Origin: Roridomyces roridus
Lineage: Eukaryota > Basidiomycota > Agaricomycetes > Agaricales > Mycenaceae
Length of the DNA: 64,000 bases
NCBI GenBank assembly: GCA_029378245.1
Contig: JARKIF010000014.1
Coordinates: 248,001 to 312,000 of the forward strand
Direction: 5' to 3'
Of the stretch, positions 10,771 to 21,585 are shown one piece after another. A model generated the notes under the pieces. That model was not told the origin of the DNA and made no database searches. It saw nothing but the letters and a program-made list of their open reading frames with translations. The position numbers were made by a program, and so were the translations under genes. Each line of letters starts with the position of its first letter. The first letter of the stretch is position 1.

Positions 10771-12507
10771 ATGCCCATGCTATCCTCCGATACGTCTTCT
10801 TCCTTGGATCTCACTCCTTACATCCTAGAAGATTCCCTACTCTGCGAATCCATTACACTCTCTTCCCTGTCCTCGTCCACATCCTCTACACCGCCTATTC
10901 CAGCAGGTTGCATGGTCCCGCTCTCCACCATTGTCGGACATCACGATGGCCCTCTCATGTCTCGCCCCGCCTCCAAAGCGACCCTCACTACCCCGACGCC
11001 TCCGCGGCTGCGAACGATGTTGAGAGAGAAGTTGCTCGTGGAGACGTGGCTGGTGAGCTTCTTCTGCGCGTCGTTTTCGCGTCCTGACAGCATACAGACC
11101 GGCCTTGGCAGCAGTTGCGCTGGCCATACGCCGTGGGGTGACCTCGACACCTCTGAAGCGACACCCTGGAAATCCGAAGGCTCCCTTCACACTCCGGACG
11201 CATTCAAGAACCAATTGACCCTTGCACGACGCAACCGCAAGAAGGACCCAACACCCTCTATATCGGTCACAGATACCTCGCAGCGAACGTCCAACAGAAA
11301 CGCCTTGGTCTTTGAGCGCGAAATCATCCTCGACTCGGGCAGCAACAAGTCCAGTCGTTTGTCGCTCCAGGCTTCGGTCAACATGATGGATCCAGGGGTA
11401 GCAGAGATGATATCCGAGCTCCAGCATTTGAACTCTTTTTTCAAAGAGGAAGGAACGAATGTGTTCTCTCCAGCCACGCCCCAGCCGCCATCGCTTATCG
11501 TTTCCAATTCTCACTTTTCTCTCCCGCTATCGCTGGAATCGTGTGGGAATCTGACACCCAGTGCTCCTCTCGCCCTCGCCGCTCGCAGAGGCAAGAAAAT
11601 GCTACCTCCACTCTCTTTTCCCCAAGCATCGGACATGGATGCCTACCCCAGCATACCCACTGCGTTCCTTGGGTCCCCTTCCACCTATTCCCCCAAGTTC
11701 GAGTTTGCGTCTCGACCCAACCGGCGCTCGATGGATCTCCAGCAGATGGTTTCGAGCCTCAGGTCGCAATGCGCCCCGATCGAACCTGTCGAAGAAGACG
11801 AGTGGGCGTTTGCAGACGGATTGCTTGACTCTTACAATTCGAGGCAATTTGAGGCCCAATTCGTCAAGAAGCCCCTTCTACCAGACATGATCAACTATGC
11901 CGAAGAGTCCCTTTCCCCAAAGGATGCTGACGGGAACGTCTGTGCTCCTCCGTCAACTCCGCTTCCCCCCTGTCCGGAATCCAAGCCCGAGCGTGCAGTT
12001 AGAAGCATTCTGAAGAGCTCCAAGAGTGTGCGCTTCGCTTTTCTACCTGACGAGCGTCCCGCGTCTGTCGCATCTCCCCCGAAGTTGGCCCCGCGTCGGT
12101 CGCTTGGCTCGTTGAGCCCTCCAAGCAAGCGATCACCTCTGATGCGGCCCAGATCATACACTGTGCGCCCAACAACACCCACCCCTCTTGCACCTTTTCG
12201 GCCTCCGGGTCCGAGTCCAGTCCGACCCTCAGCCCAAAGGCGAGCCACGACCACTGCGGTACCTTTATCGCCCGTTCGCCCTGGCGACTCGACCACGAGT
12301 GGCTCTCCGAGAAAAGCACCCGTTGTGGGGCGTCACTCTCTCGGGCGTGTGTTTTATGGGAAGGAAAACAAGGATGATGGGCCACCCACGCTGACTCGGT
12401 GGACGATGAACGAGAACGCGCTGAGACGTGCCTCGGTTTCGGGACCTGCGCCTCAGAAAAGCCGCATGCCCGTTCCTCTGCGCAATATTTTGACGAGATT
12501 CAAGTAG
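10771..12507 (+). CDS. hypothetical Ser/Pro-rich disordered protein
   Basis: Not recognised. The frame is open from the ATG at 10771, which sits in a good context after CCACCACCACC, to 12507 (578 residues if unspliced). A 45-nt stretch, 11052-11096, starts GTGAGC and ends ACAG and keeps the frame, so it may be an intron. The protein is rich in Ser, Pro, Thr and Arg with many SP and TP sites. Two pieces look conserved-like: a Lys/Ser patch around KSSKSVRFAFLPDERP in the C-terminal half and the end PVPLRNILTRFK. No catalytic motif, signal peptide or membrane segment is visible. It may be a phosphoregulated scaffold, but that is a guess from composition. Confidence 0.65.
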   Translation: MPMLSSDTSSSLDLTPYILEDSLLCESITLSSLSSSTSSTPPIPAGCMVPLSTIVGHHDGPLMSRPASKATLTTPTPPRLRTMLREKLLVETWLVSFFCASFSRPDSIQTGLGSSCAGHTPWGDLDTSEATPWKSEGSLHTPDAFKNQLTLARRNRKKDPTPSISVTDTSQRTSNRNALVFEREIILDSGSNKSSRLSLQASVNMMDPGVAEMISELQHLNSFFKEEGTNVFSPATPQPPSLIVSNSHFSLPLSLESCGNLTPSAPLALAARRGKKMLPPLSFPQASDMDAYPSIPTAFLGSPSTYSPKFEFASRPNRRSMDLQQMVSSLRSQCAPIEPVEEDEWAFADGLLDSYNSRQFEAQFVKKPLLPDMINYAEESLSPKDADGNVCAPPSTPLPPCPESKPERAVRSILKSSKSVRFAFLPDERPASVASPPKLAPRRSLGSLSPPSKRSPLMRPRSYTVRPTTPTPLAPFRPPGPSPVRPSAQRRATTTAVPLSPVRPGDSTTSGSPRKAPVVGRHSLGRVFYGKENKDDGPPTLTRWTMNENALRRASVSGPAPQKSRMPVPLRNILTRFK

Positions 12508-12684
12508 TTCTGTACTTTTGCACATCACTAGAACACAAGATCAATTAGTCGATCGAACCATACATAAACAGGCAATTTCAAATAAATTTCCACTTTAAAC
12601 CGTGTCCTTGCTGCGAAAGCGTGGCGTTAATCCCTCCTTCTCTTACGACTTTACGACCCGCTTGCTTGTCGCTCTCTCCCAGCC

Positions 12685-14852
12685 ATGAAAATCACCCAAA
12701 AAATACGCCAATCCGACAAGGAGAACAAAATATGGTGGTCCTTCGAGTACTTTCCGCCGCGTACCGCCCAGGTTCGCGTGTGGTCATAAAACTCCGGAAC
12801 TTGTGCTCACTTGAAGGTCTTGTGCAGGGTCTGCAAAATCTTTTGGATCGTATCGAACGTATGCGGGCGTTGGGACCCGAGTTTATCGACATTACATGGT
12901 GCGTGCGCTGGATGTATGATGTCGATTGCAATTCACGCGACCGCATAGGAACGCTGGTGGTCGCACCTCAGACTTGACGGCGGAGATGGTCAAGACGTGT
13001 CAAGGCTTAATCGGTATCGAGACGTGCATGCACCTCACATGCACTAATATGCCCCAGGCCAAGGTCGACATTGCCCTGCGAGTATGCGAGTCTGAATCGT
13101 CATGTGCGTTCTCTCTGATTTTTTTCTTCTAGGAAGCCAAGAAGTCCGGATGCCGGAATGTTCTCGCGTTGCGGGGAGACCCGCCGGCAGGCAAGGAGGA
13201 ATGGGAGGCCGTGGAGGGAGGTTTTGTGCACGGAATTGACCTCGTGCGGCACATTCGCCGCGAGTATGGCGACTACTTTGACATCGCGGTCGCAGGCTTC
13301 CCGCAGCACCAATTACTCCCGGCCGACGAGCGCGACGCGGAGATGCAGTACCTCAAAGCCAAGGTCGATGCTGGTGTGGACTTTATATTCACACAGATGT
13401 TCTACGACGTCGACGTGTTCATTGACTGGGTGAAAAGCGTACGTGCCGCGGGCATTACCATTCCCATCGTTCCTGGCATCGCGCCCATTCAGACCTGGAA
13501 CGGTTTCATGCGCGCCACCAGCCTCGCCAAGACGATTATTCCCCGATCCTTCCTCGACGTGCTCGAACCGCACCAGAATGACGACGAAAAGGTTCGCGAA
13601 CTCGGCACCAGGCTCGTAGCCGAGATGTGCCGTCGCATTCTTGCCGAGGACATTGGTATCCGCGGCCTGCACTTTTACACGATGAATCTCGAGAAGGGTA
13701 CCAAGATGCTGCTGGAGGAGCTCAACCTCGTCCCGCGCGTCGAGACCATCAAGCCACTTCCCTGGCGACAGGTTCGTCCGTTCTTGAGAGAAACAATGAA
13801 ATGCAAATTAACGGCTGTAACAGTCCCTCACGCCCAACAGACGGACCGAAACCATACGCCCCATCTTCTGGGCCAACCGAACAAAATCGTACATATCCCG
13901 AACCGAAAACTGGGACGAGTACCCCAACGGACGGTTCGGAGATTCCCGCAGTCCCGCGTACGGCGAACTTGATGGGTATGGCGTCTGGATTAAACAGACG
14001 GTGAGTCTCTCCAACTCTCCGCATCCGGAACTAAAGAGTCTGTAGAAAGAGGACGCCTTCAAGTTATGGGGCGAGCCCCAGAATTTTGCCGAGGTGGCTT
14101 CCCTCTTTTCCCGGTTCTGTACCAAGGACCTTCGGGCGTTACCATGGTCAGACCAAGCACCAGCAGGGGAGACCTCCATCATAGCCTCCCAACTGGCCCG
14201 GATGAATCAGTACGGTTTCCTCACCATAAACTCCCAGCCCGCTGTCAACGGTGCGAAGAGCGAGGACAAGCTGTTCGGCTGGGGTCCGCGGAATGGATAC
14301 GTCTATCAAAAGGCATGCATGACTGATTCACCTGGCTGCACAACGAATTGACCTGGCTTCTCAAGGCGTATTTGGAGTTCTTCGTCAACCCAACCCTGCT
14401 ATCCCTCCTTTTGGCACACATTGAGCGCGACAGCAATATCACCTACTACGTGATCAACAAGCGTGGTGACCTCCGTACAAACACCCACTCTGATGGTCCC
14501 AACGCTGTGACATGGGGCGTCTTTCCTGGCAAAGAGATCATCCAGCCAACCATCGTCGAAGCTGTCAGCTTCATGGCATGGAAGGTCCGTACTCCTATCT
14601 TGCCATCTGTGCCTCGATTCAATTAACGTCGGACAGGATGAGGCGTACGAACTCGGACAGCAATGGGCGAAGCTGTACGACGCCAACTCACCGTCGCGTA
14701 AGCTGATCTCGGAGCTGATGGACACGAGCTTCCTTGTCAACGTCGTGCACAACGACTTCCACGACTCTGAGGCCATCTTCGAGCCCTTCTTCAAGGCTGG
14801 CGCTGAATACGCCGCCCTGGAGAACAAACAACCTGAAACGAACGGTCACTAG
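12685..14852 (+). CDS. methylenetetrahydrofolate reductase
   Basis: Reduces 5,10-methylenetetrahydrofolate to 5-methyltetrahydrofolate, the methyl donor for methionine synthesis, in the cytosol with FAD. The catalytic barrel begins [11 protein letters not shown] and continues with [31 protein letters not shown] and [10 protein letters not shown], all family signatures. The C-terminal regulatory half, absent from bacterial enzymes, is present ([15 protein letters not shown] near the end). At least seven introns are needed, for example 13091-13132. The intron at 14313-14365 begins GC rather than GT, and removing it restores [10 protein letters not shown]. The start ATG at 12685 gives [14 protein letters not shown] directly before the barrel. 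Fungi usually have two such enzymes (Met12/Met13 types); which this is cannot be told here. Confidence 0.93.
14313..14365 (+). other. GC-AG intron in the MTHFR gene
   Basis: Between AAG and GCGTATTTG, a 53-nt stretch begins GCATGC and ends CTCAAG. No GT donor in the neighbourhood keeps the frame; using the GC donor joins YQK to AYLEFF, as the family requires. Confidence 0.7.
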
Positions 14853-15983
14853 ACGTCGTTTGGACTTAGATTCGTTTTTCTTGCACCACCACGCACTGTA
14901 TCATTCGCATCTGCATGCGGGTTCAACCCCCGTTGTTTTTTTACTGCTGACTGTACTGCATATTCGTTCCACACTTACTGCACTCACCACAATCTCTGCA
15001 TCAACTGCATATCCGTAGTTTTTGGAAATCTGATATCCATGACCAAACATGACCACTGATGCAACGCCCATAACCCAATGCGGTAATTCCTTTCTGGCAG
15101 CTTCAAGTGACGGGTGCCTGAAGACTCGGAGCGGGTGCCTGAACGCTGACGGCACCCGGGAGGGGTTTCCATTTTTCCTGCCTGCTTCATTTGCCCTGTC
15201 ACCTGTCCATATATCTGCTATTTTTCGGCTAGATAAAATCCAGGAATGGAATCTTGAACTAGTATGCCGGCGCTTCTAAGTTCTCTCTCGGGTCTCTGTC
15301 TCGCCGCGCCCAACTCCCCTCTCGCCACTGGCGCATGTTCCCGAGCGCCACTCGCATGGATAAGTCAAGGACAACTTGAGCCCCGCACAGGTCCGCGTGT
15401 CCACTTTCTCCTATCCTGTCTCGCCGCGCCAAACTCCCCCCTCGCCACTGGCCCTTGTCCGAGCGCCACTCGCGTGGACAAGTTGACTTGGAACGGGCCC
15501 CGGCCAGGTCCGGGTGTCCACTTTCTCCTGTCCCCAAGCGGGCATCTCGACCCACGAGTCGGGGCCGTCAGTCACTCCCAAATGGTCTTTCAGCGCGCAC
15601 AAATGATGTCTGCGGGTCCTTACGACCAAGTCACTGTACCAATGATTTTCTCAACAGGCACAATCTGGGATCGGCCACTGACATATTGGGCGCTGAGCCC
15701 GCTGCGATCTCGGAGTGTAAAAGTTACCGCTCGCATCCAGGCCTCTATCTCCAAGCACCTCGCGCATTTGATACTTGTCTGTCGCAAATTCACCGCCTCG
15801 CGTCTGCAAGCTGCAAGTCCGGCAGAAATTTTTGGCTGCCAGCCCAATGCAGCACCAGGTCTACATAGTAGTTTTCGATGGAGCTCTTTCAATCTCCGAC
15901 CCAGGTAGAATCCGCGCAGCCGTCTAGTAATGTGTAGAGTAAAGTACATCCGAATGAAATAAATACCCGTGTATGCATGGGAG
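14853..15983. other. intergenic region with no gene
   Basis: About 1.1 kb between MTHFR and the convergent lipase gene. The one longer frame on the plus strand, 15264-15908, is created by a tandem repeat and resembles nothing known. A short inverted element built on CGGGTGCC/GGCACCCG occurs at about 15111-15161. Confidence 0.5.
15296..15533. repeat. two-copy 120-bp tandem repeat
   Basis: The unit starting CTGTCTCGCCGCGCC at 15296 recurs at 15416, exactly 120 bp later, and shares CCTCGCCACTGGC, CGAGCGCCACTCGC and GTGTCCACTTTCTCCT with about 15-20 mismatches. The second copy ends near 15533. It lies between the 3' ends of two genes and has no clear coding role. Confidence 0.75.
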
Positions 15984-17451
15984 TTAAATAATAAATGAAT
16001 CCGCCAAATGTCGGAGGGCGGGCTCTCCAGCGCGGAGTGCCGGGAAGTTGATGACATCGCGGCACACGATAACAGCATGACTGTTGCGCACTTCTTCAAA
16101 ATACGCCAACTCCTTCTTGAGCGGGAGACGATTCAGCCAGGCAGCAATCTGCCGCTGCGTCGGTGTTAAAATCGGCTGCTCCGGAGACGGTTTCTTGTGT
16201 TTCGTTATCGCGCCAGGCTGTCCCTCGGCGTCGTCGTCAATGAGGTCTGCAATTGCGCCTTCCATCTGGACTTCTAGCTGCTCAAGAATGTATGCTAACT
16301 TTTCCTGGCTAGATGCATCCTTCTCGAGAAGCTTGATGCGTGCGCGAGATGAACGCGACGCAAGAGACAGTCTGATGACTGCAAGGGATAGGAAGACGGG
16401 TATTAAGACGGGCAGGGCGGCATAAAGCACCTGCGAGAGTTCAGTCGCAAGAAGTAGGATTATAATCAACGAAACGCACAAGGTTGAAGGGGAAGCGATA
16501 TTGCAGAGGGGGTGGTAGCCAGGAACGTCTGGGCTTGCGGCTTCTGAACCAAGAAGGCGACAGTACCAGGGGTTTGGGCGTCGGGGCCGGCGGGATGTCG
16601 GGGATGTCGTACGACTTGATTAAGCAGGGGTAATCTTCGTAAAACTCTCTGGAATTCACGATGAACAAGAAGAAAAGGCAAAGACTTGACAGGATGCATA
16701 CATTTCAAGGCCATTCTTCTCTCTGGCCGCGAAAACGTCGTGCACCTCGATTGAAGAAGTGACATAGGGAACCGTGATATCATTCACGGCGTTGGCGTAT
16801 ATTCGGATGGATTCAAACGCAGCCAGGGCTTGATAGAATATGCGCTCTGGGTCTGCCATGACCTGGAGCAGAGGACGTCCCTTGACGGACCATTTGTCAG
16901 CGCAGTAAAACTGCTCGCCAGTGCGGGACAGCAATCTGGGTCCGAGAGTCGATTTAACGGAGGAGAAGAAGCTATCGTATCGTGGTAGGCCAATATGAGG
17001 CGAGGCGACGGAGAAGTAGTTGACGGGAGTCACGTTCTCGAAGAAGCCCCTTTGGCGCAGGACGCTAGGATGGGTTAGGTTGGGCGAATCATAGTCACGA
17101 GCGGAACATACCCTATTGCGTATCTGGAGAGCAGACCGCCGAGACTGTAGCCGGCAATAGAGAACCTGGTGACCTTCTGGCCTTTCTCCTCCAGCTGCCG
17201 AACTTCATCGAGTACCTCCTGTGCGACGCGTTCGCCACCCCAGTCAATCCCATCGTAGGTAGACTCCTCTGTATTCCATGTTTGAGATTCTAGACGCTTG
17301 AAGCAGATTCGCCCTTGCCTTGGTTGGTTGCCGCACGAAGAATGTGGAGGTCGGAATGTTTCTCCTGTACGATGCGTTCCAGTTCTCTAACATGGCTCGT
17401 GTTTCCCCACATGCCGTGGACGATGACTAGGAAATGGATCTCGGAGGTCAT
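15984..17451 (-). CDS. DUF676-family serine lipase (lipid-droplet lipase type), copy 1
   Basis: A predicted alpha/beta-hydrolase of the DUF676 family, which includes yeast Rog1 and the lipid-droplet phospholipase Lpl1. The N-terminus reads FLVIVHGMWGN (oxyanion strand and turn), then YDGIDWGGERV, then the nucleophile elbow GYSLGG, then FSVASPHIGLPRYD and the acid-bearing strand YANAVNDITVPY. The C-terminal part has a hydrophobic segment, about 25 residues of Leu, Ile and Val near 16370-16470, that could anchor it in a membrane, followed by a charged helical tail and NSHAVIVCRD. A His in the tail (EPALRHLADSF) is conserved with the paralog. The start ATG at 17451 begins MTSEIHFLVIVHG. The first intron is probably 17334-17288. 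Its paralog lies head to head at 17616. Confidence 0.85.
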
Positions 17452-17615
17452 CGCAGCAGAACTTGAGGGTTTGGGTGTAGAAGAATTGCCGGCTCATGCG
17501 GCCGTTTGACTTTATACGTCCGTGTGGCAGTACATGCACGCGTCCTCGATGCCGCCGGCCCGAACACCTGGCAAATTTGCGTAATCTCGGCGCGGTCACG
17601 CGGCAACTGCAAATC
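17452..17615. promoter_or_regulatory. shared promoter between the divergent lipase genes
   Basis: Only 164 bp separate the two start codons of the divergent paralogs, so both genes must be driven from this interval. No TATA-like element was obvious. The role is inferred from geometry. Confidence 0.4.
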
Positions 17616-18968
17616 ATGCACCTCCATGTCCTCATTCATGGTTTGTGGGGAAACCCCAGCCATCTCTCAGAAGCTGAACGCATATTCCGCGCCTGCCACC
17701 CAGACTCGGATGCCGTCCATCTCTTCATCCCAGCTTCGTTCTCCGACAGTTTGACCATCGACGGCATAGACTACAGTGCTCATCGCGTGCTCCTCGAGGT
17801 AATACCTCCTCATCATGTCAACAGGCACTCATTGTGCTCCTTCAGTTGGACGACACCATTGCGACTCTCCAACGAGATCCAGCAGTGCGTATAACTAAAC
17901 TCTCCATCACTGGGTACAGTCTAGGTGGTCTTGTTGCTCGATATCTCATTGGGTGTGCTCACTTGCTTTCGCTTCGAGCTTTCATGTGACTTTTCAGTAT
18001 TCTATACTCTCGGAAATTCTTCGACAATGTGCAAGCGGTCAATCTGACGACCTTTACAACTCCTCATGTCGGGGTGCCCCGAAAACTCACGTGGCTGGGC
18101 CTCATCTTGCTTGGTCGTTCCGGGAAGCAGCTCTACCTACTCGACAGCTGGTCCAATACTGGTTTGCCCCTTCTGCAAGTCTTGGCTCACCCCCAGTCTG
18201 TGTTTTACCGCGGTCTCTCTCAGTTTCAAAATATTAACATCTATGCTAACGCGTACGTGCATTGTACGTGCAACTATTGAAACGTCCCGACGTACATCAC
18301 ATTCTTTCCAGAATAAACGACGTCACGGTCCCTTATTGCAGCGGCGCGTTCGAAGCCGAGGACCCATTCCATGCTGTCGCGGAGAGAGACATTGTTCCGT
18401 GAGTATATCCAACACGCGTGGATTACTGCTCACTTTGGTATAGCAACTATCTGCCCGAGTACGAACCTCTCATAGAAGGATTTTCTTTAATCAAGTCCTC
18501 TCCGTCTTTCACTGATCGCCTGGGATCTCTCCGGCCCCTGACCTTCAATGGTCCTCTACTTGAATGGATCTTTCCTTGGAATATCGTGTGTGCTTTTGAA
18601 CATCTGTCTGACAATCGACCGATGTCATTCAGGTTCTTTATCTCCTCCTACCCATATTCGCCCTCGTTGCACTCGTCTATCTACCAATCAGCGCCATCCT
18701 CTCCTCGCATGCCTCCCGAGCACGCATACGTGCCCTCCGTGACACGATCGCACCACTTCCCTTCCATCCGCTGGATTCGCCTCCTGCCATGAGCGCCCAG
18801 CAAATTATCCTATCGCTCAATGCCCTGGATAATGTCCGCAAATTTACCGCCTTCCGCCCTGGCGTTCGAAATTCTCATGCAATGCTTATATGTCTCGATG
18901 CGCGTTTTGCCGACCATCGTGTTGGACGTGGTGTACTCAGGCATTGGGCGGACCATTTTCAAGACTGA
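17616..18968 (+). CDS. DUF676-family serine lipase, copy 2
   Basis: Paralog of the gene on the other strand, with the same order of motifs: HVLIHGLWGN, IDGIDYSAHRV, the nucleophile elbow GYSLGGLVARY, TTFTTPHVGVPRKLTW, YANA followed by INDVTVPYCSG, a hydrophobic stretch near 18630-18680, and the tail NSHAMLICLDARF ending RHWADHFQD. At least five introns are needed; one is 17800-17846. The start ATG at 17616 gives MHLHVLIHGLWGN, with the hydrolase core starting at once, so no signal peptide is present. The two copies differ at many positions, so the duplication is old. It ends 11 bp before the Con7-like fragment that faces it. Confidence 0.83.
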
Positions 18969-18979
18969 AGATACACTCA

Positions 18980-19397
18980 TTGGGTGTAGAAGCGATTCTG
19001 GGAGTGGGGCGCACTCAGAGGACCCATCGGAACAGTTGGAGGTTCTATGGCCGAGAGACTGATCCCGGGCAGAAGAATCGCGTGTGGTGTATGGAAACGG
19101 GGTGGCATAGGAGGTCGTGGACCCGAAAGAAAATTTGGTCGGTGAGCGCGAGTCGCGCGGGCCATACTGATAGTTGGGCCCGCCAGGTGAGAGCGGGAGT
19201 TGGTCGTCGTGGTCGTCCACGGTGGAGTCGGATAAGACCGAGTCGGGGACGGGATGGTGGCGGAGCAGGCTGCGAGGAACGGATGGATCGTGAGCGGGGG
19301 CGTCGGGGAATATCCTGCAAAGGTGCATAGAGTATGAATGCTGATCATGAAGAAAGCGCGATTTTAAGGGTCAACTGAGTGGGAATAGCGAGATCTC
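18980..19397 (-). pseudogene. 5' fragment of a Con7-like gene (truncated duplicate)
   Basis: On the minus strand this reproduces the N-terminal coding part of the gene at 2545, from the GATATTCC acceptor-like site (19315 here, 2578 there) to CTACACCCAA (18980 here, 2925 there), with about 10% base differences and a few small deletions. Weaker similarity extends into the promoter, to GAGATCT near 19395. The zinc finger and all C-terminal parts are missing. A frame of roughly 110 residues stays open but loses register after a short deletion. Transcription cannot be judged; a functional protein is unlikely. Confidence 0.8.
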
Positions 19398-19450
19398 ATC
19401 ATTGCTTGTTTTACAGATGCAGGGGTACTTTACAATAGTCGTCAATTAAA

Positions 19451-20305
19451 TCAAACTCCTTGGGAGAGGCGGCGCTTTGCCGAAGTGCGGGGCACGACGG
19501 GGGATGCGGCTTGGTTAGTCGTGATGGACGCCGAAACGATGCGGCGAGGGGCCAATCCAGTCCTGGCTCCGGTCTGGAGAGACTGGTAGCGCGGCCGTGT
19601 GCGGGATGCTGCTGTGAAACTAGCGGTGGTCTCGACTGGGACCCGTTCACGGACCTCGGCTGCTGACACTGCAGAGTCGTAGAACCAGCCCTCGCCAATG
19701 GGCGCGTCTGGAGCGAGGACGCTGCTGAGAGTTTTGCGTCGGCCGATGCAACGCTTCTTGATAGCATGCAGAGTGCCCCGAGACTGGGTGCGTTGCACGA
19801 TGGGGGACTTGTTGAAGTGCACACGGCCGTCTGCGGCTGCAGCGGGACCATCGGTGCGTTTGAGGATGGGTTGCTCGGCCAATGGCTTGTATTCGATCTG
19901 CGAGCGCTGGAGCACGTCGCGGACCTTTTGTGCCCACTCGTCGACCTGGTAGAGCTTGTGTATCATCATCTTGAACGTGAACGCGTATGTTTTCCCGAGG
20001 GGGAACTTGGCGAGGGATTTTTCTTCCTCGTCCATGTCAGAGTCTGTGTCCGACGCGTCGTCCGCGTAGGTGGCGGTGCGACCGAGGGCAGCTACCGTGT
20101 TTCGGCGAGGACGAACGGAGCGTGGGGGGACAACGGTGGCAAGGCTGTGGAAGACGGGCTCGAGGTCGGCAGGGATGGGGATGCCACAGGTATCGTCTAC
20201 GATGGACTGGGTCACCGTGACCTGTGAACGACGCGTCGCGAGCATCTCGAAGAGATCGAAGAGTTTGGCGAATTCAGCGCGTTTTTCATCAGAGGAGCTG
20301 GGCAT
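19451..20305 (-). CDS. conserved-looking hypothetical protein
   Basis: Not recognised. A single open frame of 284 residues starts at the ATG at 20305 (MPSSSDEKRAEFAKLF). Residues about 1-45 look helical. A disordered acidic patch, DTDSDMDEEE, follows at about 95. Then comes a compact piece with GKTYAFTFKMMIHKLYQVDEW that reads like a folded helical segment. The C-terminal half is basic and Ser/Arg-rich. No catalytic residues, signal or membrane span are seen. The upstream neighbour is an F-box gene on the same strand; nothing links them functionally. A shorter real protein is possible if introns exist in the Ser/Arg-rich half. Confidence 0.6.
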   Translation of the reverse strand: MPSSSDEKRAEFAKLFDLFEMLATRRSQVTVTQSIVDDTCGIPIPADLEPVFHSLATVVPPRSVRPRRNTVAALGRTATYADDASDTDSDMDEEEKSLAKFPLGKTYAFTFKMMIHKLYQVDEWAQKVRDVLQRSQIEYKPLAEQPILKRTDGPAAAADGRVHFNKSPIVQRTQSRGTLHAIKKRCIGRRKTLSSVLAPDAPIGEGWFYDSAVSAAEVRERVPVETTASFTAASRTRPRYQSLQTGARTGLAPRRIVSASITTNQAASPVVPRTSAKRRLSQGV

Positions 20306-20449
20306 TTTGCACCGAGTTGGAACCAAGTGCGAGATCTTATATACCCCAAGTGTTTTCGCGGGCCATTGTGCGACGAAGGACGCATTGTCGCGTAAAGTTC
20401 AGAGAACAAAGAAAAACATCGATTGCCATAACGGGTTATCTCGCTTACA

Positions 20450-21525
20450 TCACCACGGACTTTTTCTAACCCTGATCCTGCCGCCCTCGCGTAGAATATA
20501 CACCACCGTACTCAGCTCGTCTGGCGAAGAACGATCAAAGAAAGAACTGAATCCAACATCACGCAACGCTTTGAGGCGTTGCGCAAATTCCAAAGCTGCA
20601 GTCAATTCGTCTAGTTCCACCGCATTGGCAGCTTTATCGCACAGAATGCATTCATCTGGTCCGAATGCTGCCCCGCCCTCTCTTCGCCCATGTACAACGT
20701 GATTGAGTGTCAGCATTTCGTTGGAGAGAAAGATGCCGAGATGGAGGTGCGTTAGGTGGATTAGTGGCTGAAGGATTCTCGCAAAAATTATCTAGAGAAT
20801 GAATGAGTTTTCGAATGACATGACGAGTCGGATGCATACAGCCATGGACTTTGGATCGGAAAACATGTCTGGAATGGGGGAATGAAGGGTAAGCTCTAGG
20901 CTGTCTTGGTAACAATCCCAGCAATGGAGATCGAGGCGCTCGGAAGAGCTGAGATGCAATTCGACTAGGTGAGGAAAGGATTCGACAATCATGCGAAGGA
21001 GAGGGATATCAATGCGAGGAAGAGAAGTGAGAACGAGGACGGTGAGCTGACAGGAGGAGTGAATATGTTTGCAAAGCAGCTTCAGGAACGGTTGCTGGGT
21101 AACGAATCCTTCAGCTTCCAAATCGACAGACAATTCCTCGAGACGAGTCAACAGGGCAATACTTGTCGCGGCACCGGGGTTGTTGACGGCCGGAATGAGC
21201 GTCTGTGAGCTGGCTCGTAGAGACCTGACGCACGGTTTGGAGACGGCTGTGGACTGAAAGCATGACACACAAACCTGACCCAAGTAAAGGACTCATGGGA
21301 GTGCAAGAGCGAACAGAATCTATTCCAGTGATTCTTTTCGTTTGGAAGGATGACATGTCGAAAATAGTGTTGAGCAGCAAAGGAGCGAAATTGTGCGCAG
21401 CTGCACGCGATTCGCGTGAAAAGTTCGAAACTGGGGTCTGCAGTGAGAGCAATCTCGATGATTCGGTTCCATATCTCGGGTGGAAGGATGAGCGGGGTCT
21501 TTGGTGGATTTTGGCTGTGCGCCAT
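20450..21525 (-). CDS. F-box-like protein with leucine-rich segments
   Basis: Three exons join cleanly: the first from the ATG at 21525 to GTCAG, the second from about 21214 to 20841, the third from about 20790 to the stop at 20450. The N-terminus LILPPEIWNRIIEIALTA is a typical basidiomycete F-box helix (PPE-IW-I). Leucine-rich pieces follow: LTRLEELSVDLE, LTVLVLTSLPRIDIPLLRMI and FPHLVELHLSSSERL. Such proteins are adaptors that bring targets to the SCF ubiquitin ligase; the target is unknown. These families are expanded and fast-evolving in agaricomycetes. The start codon lies 60 bp from that of the divergent rhomboid gene. Confidence 0.75.
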
Positions 21526-21585
21526 CGTTGTCCCGACGCGCTTCCTCCGTGAGTAAAGGGCTGATGACAAGGACGGGTTGATCTG

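Noticed and set aside
14925..14945. GGGTTCAACCCCC, like a tRNA T-arm
   Set aside because: No acceptor, D-arm or anticodon stem could be found around it; it lies in the MTHFR 3' region.
15264..15908. 214-codon frame on the plus strand
   Set aside because: Half of it is the 120-bp tandem repeat read in frame; no family motif, no conserved-looking part.
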